From assembly GCA_018139225.1 (NCBI GenBank), contig JAGSNX010000005.1, positions 1 to 64,000 of the forward strand: a DNA stretch of 64,000 nucleotides, written 5' to 3'. A model generated the notes under the pieces. It was given only the letters and a program-made list of their open reading frames with translations. It was not told where the DNA came from and did no database searches. Shown here one piece after another: positions 57,351-64,000 of the stretch. The translations under genes were made by a program, and so were the position numbers. Position 1 is the first letter of the stretch. The number at the start of each line of letters is the position of its first letter. This DNA is from Microvirga sp. SRT01. GTDB lineage: Bacteria; Pseudomonadota; Alphaproteobacteria; Sphingomonadales; Sphingomonadaceae.

Positions 57351-59882
57351 ATGAAGACGCTTCAGATATCTCTGTGTGCGGGCGTGTCGGCGCTCGCCCT
57401 CGCCGCAGCACCGGCATGGGCGCAGGCCGGTTCGAAGGAGCCGGCGCAGGCAGTGCCGCCACCTGCGCAGCAGGTGGGTGAAGCGCAGGCCGATCCGGCA
57501 GCGACCACGGATCGCGCGCAGCGTGGCGGTCTGGAGGACATCGTCGTCACCGCCCGCAAACGGGTGGAGAACGTTCAGAACATTCCCGTCGCCGAGACGG
57601 TGGTCTCGTCCGAGCAGCTGCAGAATCAGCAGATCACCAGCATCGAACGGCTGTCGTCGGTCGCGCCGCAGCTGATCGTCGGGCGTTCCGGCACCGGCAA
57701 CGGTGCCGCCATCGGTCTGCGCGGCATCAGCGTGAACGCCACCTCGATCAGCCTCGAACAATCGGTCGCAGTGGTCATCGACGGCGTCTATTATTCCGGC
57801 GGGCGCGCCCTCAACGAAGGCCTGTTCGATCTGGAACGGGCAGAGGTCATCAAAGGCCCGCAATCCCTGTTCTACGGTAAGAACACCACGGCCGGCGCGC
57901 TGTCCTTCACCACCGCCGATCCGACGCGGGAGTTCCACGGCATGGCACGCGTGGGCTACGAGTTCCGCGCCGATCAGGTCTATTCGGAAGGGTTCGTTTC
58001 CGGCCCGCTCAGCAGCACGCTCTCGGCCCGCCTCGCCGGCCGCGTGTCCAAGCAATATGACGGCATCATCGACAATCTGGCGACCGGCGGCACGCTGTTC
58101 ACCACCGACATCGTCACGGGCACGCGCACCGCGCATCCGTTTGCGGCGCCCTCGTCAGACGACATTCCGGCCGAAAAGCAGAAGATCTTCCGCGCCGGCC
58201 TGAAATGGACACCCGATTCCGCGCTGTCCGCCACCGTCAAAGCGACCTACAACAAGGTGGACCAGTCCACCCCGCATGCCAACGTCGTGATCGGCTTCTG
58301 CGAGCAGGGCTTCGTGCAGTCCGATCGCAATGCGCCATGCGGGCGGGACTGGCGCTCGGTGCAGCAGCGCCTGCCGGCCGACATCGCCGCCAGCAATCCG
58401 CTGCTCAATCGCCGGAACGGGCTGACCTACCTGGAATATGAGTCGGTCGGTGTGTCCGGCAACTTGCAGTATGACGGCGACAAGGTGAACATCAGCATCG
58501 TGCCGGGCTATATCGACTGGCGCACCCGCTGGCGCGGCGACAACGATTTCGTCCAGGCTTATATCCCGCCCAGCAACAGCGGCAACGGATCGGCGGAGGA
58601 TTCCTCGCTCAAGGCTTTTTCCGTCGAGGCGCGCGCTCAGTCGCGCTTCAAGGGGCCGCTTAACGTGCTGATCGGCGGCTATTACCAGGACTCGGACCTG
58701 GATTTCCAGCAGGACAATCTTTTCCCGGGAGGTGCCGAGAACTCTGCCGTCAGCGATCAGACACTGCGCTATCTCACGCTGCGCAAGGTTTCGCACACCT
58801 ATGGCAAGACCTATGCCGGCTTCGGCCAGATCCTGCTCGACGTCAGCCCCACGCTGAACCTCACAGCAGGCGCGCGCTATACGCACGAGACCAAGAGTTC
58901 GGTGTTCGCCCAGCCTTACGTGATCCGCACGGCGCAGGCGACCTATCGCCAGGATGCGATCGGCGCCGACCAGAGTTTTGACAACTTCTCGCCGGAGGGA
59001 ACCGTCACCTGGAAGCCGAGCAGCGATGTCACCGTCTATGGCAGCTACAAGACCGGCTACAAATCGGGCGGCTTCTCCATCTCGGGGCTGATCGTGCGCA
59101 ACACGACGCCGGCCGATGCCACCTTTGCGCCGGAAAAGGTCAAGGGCTTCGAAGGCGGAATCAAGACGACGCTCGCCGATCGGCAGCTGCGCGTGAACCT
59201 GAACGCGTTTAATTACAATTACAGCGATCTTCAGGTCGACTTCTTCGACGCGACGATCGTCCAGTATCTCACGCTCAACGCGGGCAAGGCGCGGACGCGC
59301 GGTGTCGAGCTGGAGGCAGAGTACGCGCCCCGTCCGGTGCCCGGCCTCACCTTGCGCGGCAGCCTGGCCTATACCGATGCCAAATACACCAGCTTCCCCT
59401 TCTCGCCCTGTCTGTCTGGTCAGCGCCCGGACGAAGGCTGCACGGTGGGGCAGACCCCCAACGGTGTCCGCAGCTTCCAGAATCTCACCGGCGAGCGCAC
59501 GCAGCAGGCGCCGGTTTGGACGGGTACAAGCAATGTCGACTATTCGCGGCCGATCGGCGGTGGGCTGAAGGTCGGGTTCACCGGCAGCATGCGCTATTCG
59601 GGCAGCTATCACACCAGTCCGTTCGCCAACTCCGAAGCACGCCGGTTTATCCAAGGCAGCTACGCGACGTTCGATCTCAACGTGCGGCTGGCCGAGGAGA
59701 ACGATCGCTGGGAGCTGGCGCTGATCGGCAAGAACCTGACCAACAGGTTCATCACCGCGGCAGCCTTCGACCTCACCTATACCGGTTCCGGCACCGCCAC
59801 GCCGGCCGGCATTCATGCCGACGGGCGCAGCTCCGTTTATGATCCGCGCACGATCGCCGTGCAGGGAACCGTTCGTTTCTGA
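57351..59882 (+). CDS. TonB-dependent receptor of the catabolic island
   Basis: The 843-residue outer-membrane protein has a signal peptide (MKTLQISLCAGVSALALAAA PAWAQ), a TonB-box-like LEDIVVTARKRVENVQNIPV, a plug (IGLRGISVNATS ... VVIDGVYYSGGRALNEGLFD, LERAEVIKGPQSLFYGKNT) and a barrel ending IAVQGTVRF. GGAGGATGCG precedes the ATG at 57351. It belongs to the common sphingomonad catabolic receptor type and probably carries the island's substrate, which would then be too large or dilute for porins. It is divergent from the nine-gene operon and shares its control region. Confidence 0.93.
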   Translation: MKTLQISLCAGVSALALAAAPAWAQAGSKEPAQAVPPPAQQVGEAQADPAATTDRAQRGGLEDIVVTARKRVENVQNIPVAETVVSSEQLQNQQITSIERLSSVAPQLIVGRSGTGNGAAIGLRGISVNATSISLEQSVAVVIDGVYYSGGRALNEGLFDLERAEVIKGPQSLFYGKNTTAGALSFTTADPTREFHGMARVGYEFRADQVYSEGFVSGPLSSTLSARLAGRVSKQYDGIIDNLATGGTLFTTDIVTGTRTAHPFAAPSSDDIPAEKQKIFRAGLKWTPDSALSATVKATYNKVDQSTPHANVVIGFCEQGFVQSDRNAPCGRDWRSVQQRLPADIAASNPLLNRRNGLTYLEYESVGVSGNLQYDGDKVNISIVPGYIDWRTRWRGDNDFVQAYIPPSNSGNGSAEDSSLKAFSVEARAQSRFKGPLNVLIGGYYQDSDLDFQQDNLFPGGAENSAVSDQTLRYLTLRKVSHTYGKTYAGFGQILLDVSPTLNLTAGARYTHETKSSVFAQPYVIRTAQATYRQDAIGADQSFDNFSPEGTVTWKPSSDVTVYGSYKTGYKSGGFSISGLIVRNTTPADATFAPEKVKGFEGGIKTTLADRQLRVNLNAFNYNYSDLQVDFFDATIVQYLTLNAGKARTRGVELEAEYAPRPVPGLTLRGSLAYTDAKYTSFPFSPCLSGQRPDEGCTVGQTPNGVRSFQNLTGERTQQAPVWTGTSNVDYSRPIGGGLKVGFTGSMRYSGSYHTSPFANSEARRFIQGSYATFDLNVRLAEENDRWELALIGKNLTNRFITAAAFDLTYTGSGTATPAGIHADGRSSVYDPRTIAVQGTVRF

Positions 59883-59891
59883 GCAGCACGC

Positions 59892-59918
59892 GCGGCGTTG
59901 CCCTGTTGGCAGCGCCGC
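59892..59918. terminator. Bidirectional hairpin between the receptor and SDR genes
   Basis: GCGGCG-T-TGCC and GGCA-G-CGCCGC pair around a CTGTT loop, 10 bp past the receptor stop and 8 bp before the end of the convergent SDR gene. U-runs are weak, but the position fits a shared terminator. Confidence 0.65.
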
Positions 59919-59925
59919 CGCTGTT

Positions 59926-60720
59926 CTAGCCCAGCGCCAGCGGCTCCGCGGGGATGGTTCCACGACCGGCGGAGGAGCCGCGGTCGATCACCAGCGACTG
60001 CCCGCTGATCCAGCGCGCTTCGTCCGACGCAAGGAACAGCACGGCTTGCGCCACGTCCTTCGGCAGCCCGCGCGGGTTGGCGGACGCGGCGATGCCCCTC
60101 ACCAGCCCGCTTCCCCTATCGCTCACATCCGGCAGGCCGACGATCATCGGCGTGTAGATGCCCGCCGGCAAGACGGCATTGCAGCGCACTGGCAGGCCGA
60201 TCTGCTGACAGTAGAAGGCCACGGTGCGCGTATAGGCATCCACCCCGCCCTTGGCCGCCGAATAGGGCGCATGGTTGGGCTCGCCGCGCGCGGCCGCGAT
60301 GGAGGCGACGTTGACGATCGAGCCGCCGCCGACCCGGCGCATGGCGGGAAGCGCGTGCTTGCACCCCCACACGACACCGTCCAGACTGACGGACAGGACG
60401 GTGTGATAGGCATCCTGCGTCACCGTCTCGGGCGTGCTCAGCCGCGCGACGCCGGCATTGTTCACCAGCACGTCCAACCGCCCTTCGATGCGTTCGCATT
60501 CGGCGACAAGGCGCTGCCAGGCTGCCTCGTCCGTCACGTCGTGCTGCACGAAGCGCGCTGCTGGCCCAAGCTCCTCCGCAAGCGCCTGACCCGCATCCGT
60601 GTCCACATCGGCCAGCACCACACGCGCGCCCTCCGCCGCGAACAGCCGGGCATCGGCTGCGCCAAGTCCCTTCGCGGCGCCCGTGATGATCGCCACCTTG
60701 CCGCCCAACCGCGCGCCCAT
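59926..60720 (-). CDS. Short-chain dehydrogenase, hydroxysteroid-dehydrogenase-like
   Basis: The 264-residue enzyme has TGAAKGLGAADARLF, DVLVNNAG, the catalytic Ser in VNVASIAAARG, and Tyr and Lys in YSAAKGGVD. The N-terminal phrase and SGQSLVIDRG end resemble 3-alpha/20-beta- and 7-alpha-hydroxysteroid dehydrogenase-like SDRs, but that group also acts on many cyclic alcohols. GGAAGG lies before the ATG. It is a single-gene unit divergent from cofE. Confidence 0.9.
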   Translation of the reverse strand: MGARLGGKVAIITGAAKGLGAADARLFAAEGARVVLADVDTDAGQALAEELGPAARFVQHDVTDEAAWQRLVAECERIEGRLDVLVNNAGVARLSTPETVTQDAYHTVLSVSLDGVVWGCKHALPAMRRVGGGSIVNVASIAAARGEPNHAPYSAAKGGVDAYTRTVAFYCQQIGLPVRCNAVLPAGIYTPMIVGLPDVSDRGSGLVRGIAASANPRGLPKDVAQAVLFLASDEARWISGQSLVIDRGSSAGRGTIPAEPLALG

Positions 60721-60800
60721 CTTGTGCCTTCCTGCCCGATCGCTCTAGTGCGACGTGTCGCTATGGAGTTGATCGTGGCAGTTCCCCAAGTTTCTCGCAA

Positions 60801-61523
60801 ATGATCCGCATCGAGCCCGTGACGGGCCTGGGCGAGATCGCGCCGGGCGACGATCTTGCCGACCTGCTGCGGCCTCGGGTCGCGCCTGCTGCGGACACCG
60901 TGCTGGTGGTGACGCAGAAGATCGTCTCCAAGGCGGAGGACCGCTACGTGGATCTGCACACCGTGAGGCCCGGGGCCACTGCGATCGATCTGGCCGAACG
61001 AACGCGCAAAGATCCCCGCCTGGTCGAACTGGTGCTCGCCGAGTCGAGCGCGGTGGTGCGCGCCGCGCCCAACGTCCTCATCACCCGCCATCGCACCGGC
61101 CATGTGATGGCCAATGCCGGTATCGACCAGTCCAATATCGGCGCCGGCGGCAACGATCGCGTGCTGCTGCTCCCGCTGGACGCCGATACGTCGGCCGCGG
61201 CGCTGCACGATGCCCTCGGCATCCCGGTGGTGATCGCCGACAGCTTCGGCCGGCCATGGCGCTACGGCACGGTGAACGTGGCGATCGGGGCCGCTGGCTT
61301 GCCGTCGCTGGTCGACCAGCGCGGGGACGAGGATCGCGATGGCCGCACGTTGCAGGTGACGCAGGTCGCGCTGGCGGACATGATCGCCAGCGCCGCCGGG
61401 CTTGCCATGGGCGAGGCGTCCGAAGGCATTCCCGCGGCGATCGTCCACGGGCTTGCCTGGCATGCCGTGCCGCGCGCGGCGTCCGCGCTGGTTCGCCCGC
61501 TTGAAGAGGATCTGTTCCGATGA
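60801..61523 (+). CDS. cofE: Coenzyme F420-0:L-glutamate ligase (CofE)
   Basis: CofE adds glutamate residues to F420-0 using GTP. The 240-residue protein starts MIRIEPVTGLGEIAPGDDL and has VVTQKIVSKAEDR, GNDRVLLLPLDAD and IADSFGRPWRYGTVNVAIGA, the family's metal- and nucleotide-binding phrases. It is a single domain: the C-terminal nitroreductase domain fused to mycobacterial FbiB is absent. No clear ribosome site precedes the ATG, although the N-terminus fits the family exactly. It overlaps cofD by four bases. Confidence 0.92.
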   Translation: MIRIEPVTGLGEIAPGDDLADLLRPRVAPAADTVLVVTQKIVSKAEDRYVDLHTVRPGATAIDLAERTRKDPRLVELVLAESSAVVRAAPNVLITRHRTGHVMANAGIDQSNIGAGGNDRVLLLPLDADTSAAALHDALGIPVVIADSFGRPWRYGTVNVAIGAAGLPSLVDQRGDEDRDGRTLQVTQVALADMIASAAGLAMGEASEGIPAAIVHGLAWHAVPRAASALVRPLEEDLFR

Positions 61524-62425
61524 AGGTGGTTGTGCTGACCGGCGGCGTGGGCGGTGCCAAGCTGGTGCTGGGATTGCAGCACGCGCTGCCGCCTGGAGAC
61601 CTGACCGCGGTGGTGAACGTCGGCGACGATTTCACGCACCTGGGCCTGCGCGTCTGTCCCGATCTCGATACCCTGCTCTACACGCTGGCGGGCAAGTCCA
61701 ACACCGAGCAAGGCTGGGGTCGCGCGGGGGAAGGGTGGCGCTTCATGGAGGAACTCCGCTCGCTCGGCGCGCCGGACTGGTTCAACCTCGGCGATCGCGA
61801 TCTGGCGATACATGTCCTGCGCACCGCCGCCCTTGCGCAAGGCGAGCCGCTGTCGGCCGTGATGGATCGCCTGCGCACCGCCTGGGCCGTGCCGACGCGG
61901 ATCCTTCCGGCAAGCGACCAGCACCTCGCCACCATGCTAGACACCGATGAAGGGCGGTTAGCGTTCCAGACCTATTTCGTGGCGCGCCGTTGCGAGCCGC
62001 AGGTCGAGCGCGTCGTGCTGGAGGGCGTCGATGCCGCGCAGATGGCGCCGGGGGTCGGCGAGGCGATCGCCGCCGCCGACGGCGTCATCCTGGCGCCGTC
62101 CAATCCGTATCTCAGCGTCGATCCGATCCTGGCCATTCCCGGCATGGCCGAGACGCTCCGCGGCGCGCATGTGGTGGCAGTAACGCCGGTGCTGCCCGGC
62201 CGATCTTTCAAGGGCCCCACCGCGCGCATGATGACCGACTTCGGGCACGCGGTCGACAGTGGGACGGTCGCCCGCCACTATGCCGAGGTCGCCAACATAC
62301 TGGTGGTTGATCCCGACGAGACGGTAGCGGGCTCGCCGATCAGGATCGCCCATGCGCCGGTGACGATGAATAGCCTGGACGAGAAGGTCGCGCTTGCCGA
62401 AGCGTGCCTTCGCCTGCTGCAATAA
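61520..62425 (+). CDS. cofD: 2-phospho-L-lactate transferase (CofD/FbiA)
   Basis: CofD joins FO to the activated phospho-acid made by CofC, giving F420-0 or a variant. The 301-residue protein has the signature N-terminus VVLTGGVGGAKLVLGLQHAL, NVGDDFTHLGLRVCPDLDTL, WFNLGDRDLAIHVLRT, LAPSNPYLSVDPILAIPG and the end VTMNSLDEKVALA. The ATG overlaps the cofE stop. With fbiC and cofC at the other end of the island, the F420 backbone pathway is complete. Confidence 0.95.
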   Translation: MKVVVLTGGVGGAKLVLGLQHALPPGDLTAVVNVGDDFTHLGLRVCPDLDTLLYTLAGKSNTEQGWGRAGEGWRFMEELRSLGAPDWFNLGDRDLAIHVLRTAALAQGEPLSAVMDRLRTAWAVPTRILPASDQHLATMLDTDEGRLAFQTYFVARRCEPQVERVVLEGVDAAQMAPGVGEAIAAADGVILAPSNPYLSVDPILAIPGMAETLRGAHVVAVTPVLPGRSFKGPTARMMTDFGHAVDSGTVARHYAEVANILVVDPDETVAGSPIRIAHAPVTMNSLDEKVALAEACLRLLQ

Positions 62426-62450
62426 GGCCGGTGCCACCACACAGGATCGG

Positions 62451-62464
62451 TTCGCCATTGCGAA
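62451..62464. promoter_or_regulatory. Palindrome TTCGC-CATT-GCGAA upstream of iclR
   Basis: This perfect 5-bp inverted repeat with a 4-bp spacer lies 53 bp before the iclR start. IclR-family operators such as those of PcaU/CatR contain TTCG...CGAA half-sites, so it is a good autoregulatory site. Related sequences are at 35818 and in the palindrome at 57236. Confidence 0.55.
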
Positions 62465-62516
62465 AGCCGTTCTAGTCACGGCATAGACCGAAGGATCGTG
62501 CCGTCGGAGCTGCCCA

Positions 62517-63344
62517 ATGTCGTCGAGTCCCTTGTCGCCTGAAATCTCCCTCGACGTTCAGGAACCTGTTGCCGCGTCGGCACGGGTCAGCAGCTTCAAG
62601 CCCGTCGGCGCGGTGGTGGCCGGGCTGGCCGTGCTGCGGTATCTCGCCGCTTCGCCCGCTCCCATGCCCCTGTCGCGCATCACCCGCGATGTCGGGCTGA
62701 ACCCCAGCACCTGCCTCAACATCCTGCGAACGCTGACGCAGGAGAATTATGTCAGCCTCGATCCGCATTCCAAGCTGTACGCCATGGGCCTTGGCGCGCT
62801 GGAACTTGTCAGCGGCGTGCTGGCGCATGGCGGGGATCTCAGCAGCGTGCGCATGCTGATGGACGGCATCTCCCGCGAGGAAAGTGCAACCGTCACCTTG
62901 TGGCGGCGTATTTCCGATCACCGCATGATGCTGATACTGGAAGCGCTGCCCGCCGGCAACGTCAGCATCAAGATGAACATCGGCCAGCGCCTGCCGCTGC
63001 TGATCGGCGCTGCAGGGCGTTTGATGGCTGCGTTCACCCGATTGAGCGAGGCAGAGCTGCGCCAGCAATTCCGCACGCTTCGCCTTGAACAGCCGATGAC
63101 CTTCAAGGAGTTCCAGGCGGATGTGGAGCAGACGATCGCGCGCGGCTATGCGGTGGACGAGAGCCACTTCTTTGTCGGGACCTCGTCCGTTGCGGTGCCC
63201 GTGCTCAACAGCGAGAACGAGGCCACCTTCGCGCTGACCGCCACCGTCTTTGCGGCTCGGTTCACGCCCGAATGGGCCGCCAGCATGGCGCAGCGCCTTG
63301 CCAAGCCGGCCGAACTGCTCGCGCGCGCGCAACCGTATCTGTGA
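62517..63344 (+). CDS. IclR-family transcriptional regulator
   Basis: The 275-residue protein has an N-terminal winged helix (AVVAGLAVLRYLAASPAPMP, LSRITRDVGLNPSTCLNILR) and a C-terminal IclR effector domain (SVRMLMDGISREESATVTLW ... LPLLIGAAGRLMAAF ... GYAVDESHFFVGTSSVAVPV). IclR regulators typically control aromatic or organic-acid catabolism and bind a pathway compound. It follows cofD by 91 bp with its own palindrome upstream and is the only IclR in the island, so it may govern the divergent promoters at 35.8 kb and 57.2 kb. Confidence 0.92.
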   Translation: MSSSPLSPEISLDVQEPVAASARVSSFKPVGAVVAGLAVLRYLAASPAPMPLSRITRDVGLNPSTCLNILRTLTQENYVSLDPHSKLYAMGLGALELVSGVLAHGGDLSSVRMLMDGISREESATVTLWRRISDHRMMLILEALPAGNVSIKMNIGQRLPLLIGAAGRLMAAFTRLSEAELRQQFRTLRLEQPMTFKEFQADVEQTIARGYAVDESHFFVGTSSVAVPVLNSENEATFALTATVFAARFTPEWAASMAQRLAKPAELLARAQPYL

Positions 63345-63386
63345 GCCTGCCTGGCGCCGCCTGACGATGCGGCTTCGGCACACGCC

Positions 63387-63580
63387 TCAGCGGGCGGCCA
63401 CCATTGTGGCGGCGATCTTCTCCGCGACCATGTAGGCCGGGAAATTGGTGTTGGCGCTCGGCACCGACGGGAAGATCGAGGCGTCAACCACGCGCAGTCC
63501 GCGCACGCCATGGACGCAACCTTGCGCGTCGGTGACGGTGATCGAATCGTCCGGCGCGCCCATCCGGCAGGGACAGGACG
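63387..63580 (-). pseudogene. C-terminal fragment of a second GMC oxidoreductase, cut by an IS
   Basis: Reverse translation gives the end of a GMC enzyme: [33 protein letters not shown], then [16 protein letters not shown] and a stop. The catalytic His codon falls right at the IS junction (63581). Everything upstream of that point, some 470 residues, is missing. The complete GMC gene at 45644 is a different paralogue. The break shows that the island once extended further right. Confidence 0.88.
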
Positions 63581-63811
63581 GGTGCTGTTAGTTTAACGCG
63601 AACTGCTTTTCACAGGATGGATGTCGGGCTTTGAGGCTAGTCGCCTAGCTGGCGAGCACCTGCCACTCCGCAAGCGCTGCGGAGCGTCGTTCCCGGTAGG
63701 TCTGCCGATCGGTAAGATGGCGCTCCAGGCTGAAGTGGTTGTGGACGTTGCCATGGACCGAGGCGAACTTCTGCAGCATTTTCATCTGCCTGAACCGGAG
63801 CATCGCCCTCT
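63581..63811 (-). mobile_element. Truncated IS6-family element, left end and transposase 3' part
   Basis: It starts GGTGCTGTTAG and carries the last ~54 transposase codons (RAMLRFRQMKMLQKFASVHG ... AALAEWQVLAS). Compared with the complete copy at 28565, roughly one base in ten differs by eye, so it is a related but distinct element. Same orientation as that copy. It ends abruptly within the transposase gene. Confidence 0.9.
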
Positions 63812-64000
63812 TGGACATGCCCCGGACGAGTGGAGAGTTCCCTTGAGGTGAAAGGCGAACTCGATAACGAAGCAGCGTAGCCTCAGCGGTGAGGTACGCC
63901 GCGGGTGGAACCACAGCATAGCGGCCATGACCCAGACCCGCTGGTCTATCACAATACGGAGCCTGTCGGAACGGGGACGCCATCTCACAAAGCTGACCAA
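63812..64000. other. Unidentified sequence replacing the rest of the IS6 element
   Basis: After CGCCCTC the similarity to the IS6 element stops, and TTGGACATGCCCCGGACGAG begins a different sequence that runs to the window's end. It contains no recognisable protein. It could be the end of another mobile element that inserted into or recombined with the IS6 copy. Confidence 0.5.

Noticed and set aside
45644-59882. Polyethylene-glycol (peg) operon
   Set aside because: GMC dehydrogenase, ALDH, TonB receptor and CoA ligase are shared with peg clusters, but gene order, the GntR/IclR regulators and the large beta-oxidation set differ; peg genes do not need F420.

Overview
The window looks like chromosome (or a large replicon) of a Sphingomonadaceae alphaproteobacterium, probably Sphingomonas. 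The evidence is high-GC coding DNA, TonB-dependent receptors with sphingomonad-style plug starts (IVVTG/IVVTAR), a TorF-like porin, and tightly overlapping operons. No rRNA, tRNA or CRISPR array was recognised.

Region 1 (1-9740) is a complete minus-strand potassium-uptake block: a TorF-like porin, a 27-residue membrane peptide, kdpF, kdpA, kdpB, kdpC, kdpD and kdpE, then two small genes. The last of these runs into debris resembling an IS6-family end. A diverged ~50-bp sequence is repeated in the same orientation just upstream of the block and just after it.

Region 2 (9741-28564) is gene-sparse accessory DNA with lower-GC stretches and long non-coding gaps. It holds a 1545-residue protein combining a predicted nuclease, a STAND-type NTPase and Trp-rich repeats (an Avs-like antiphage candidate). 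It also holds a divergent LysR/azoreductase pair, two small hypothetical genes, a TPR-sulfotransferase beside a TonB receptor, a secreted protein, a membrane protein, and a SLOG-domain protein with two transmembrane pairs (a second possible defence or signalling gene).

Region 3 (28565-64000) is the most striking part: a ~34-kb catabolic island bordered by related IS6-family sequences in direct orientation. It encodes a full coenzyme F420 pathway: cofC and fbiC (cofGH fusion) at the left end, cofE and cofD at the right end. With it come an F420:NADP oxidoreductase and an LLM-class F420-dependent oxidoreductase. Between these lie genes for uptake (TonB receptor, MFS), alcohol and aldehyde oxidation (GMC, ALDH, SDRs, AKR), CoA activation (one AMP-forming and one NDP-forming ligase) and beta-oxidation-like shortening (four acyl-CoA dehydrogenases, two crotonases, MaoC, 3-hydroxyacyl-CoA dehydrogenase, thiolase). 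A thiolase-fold protein without the usual Cys paired with a DUF35 protein, and a citrate-lyase-beta-like C-C lyase, complete the set. GntR and IclR regulators are present, and similar TTCNC-N4-GNGAA-type sites lie at three promoters.

My inference is that the island degrades an organic alcohol or acid, perhaps branched, alicyclic or isoprenoid/steroid-like, with F420 redox chemistry built in. The substrate cannot be read from sequence. The island ends in a GMC oxidoreductase gene cut by an IS6 fragment.
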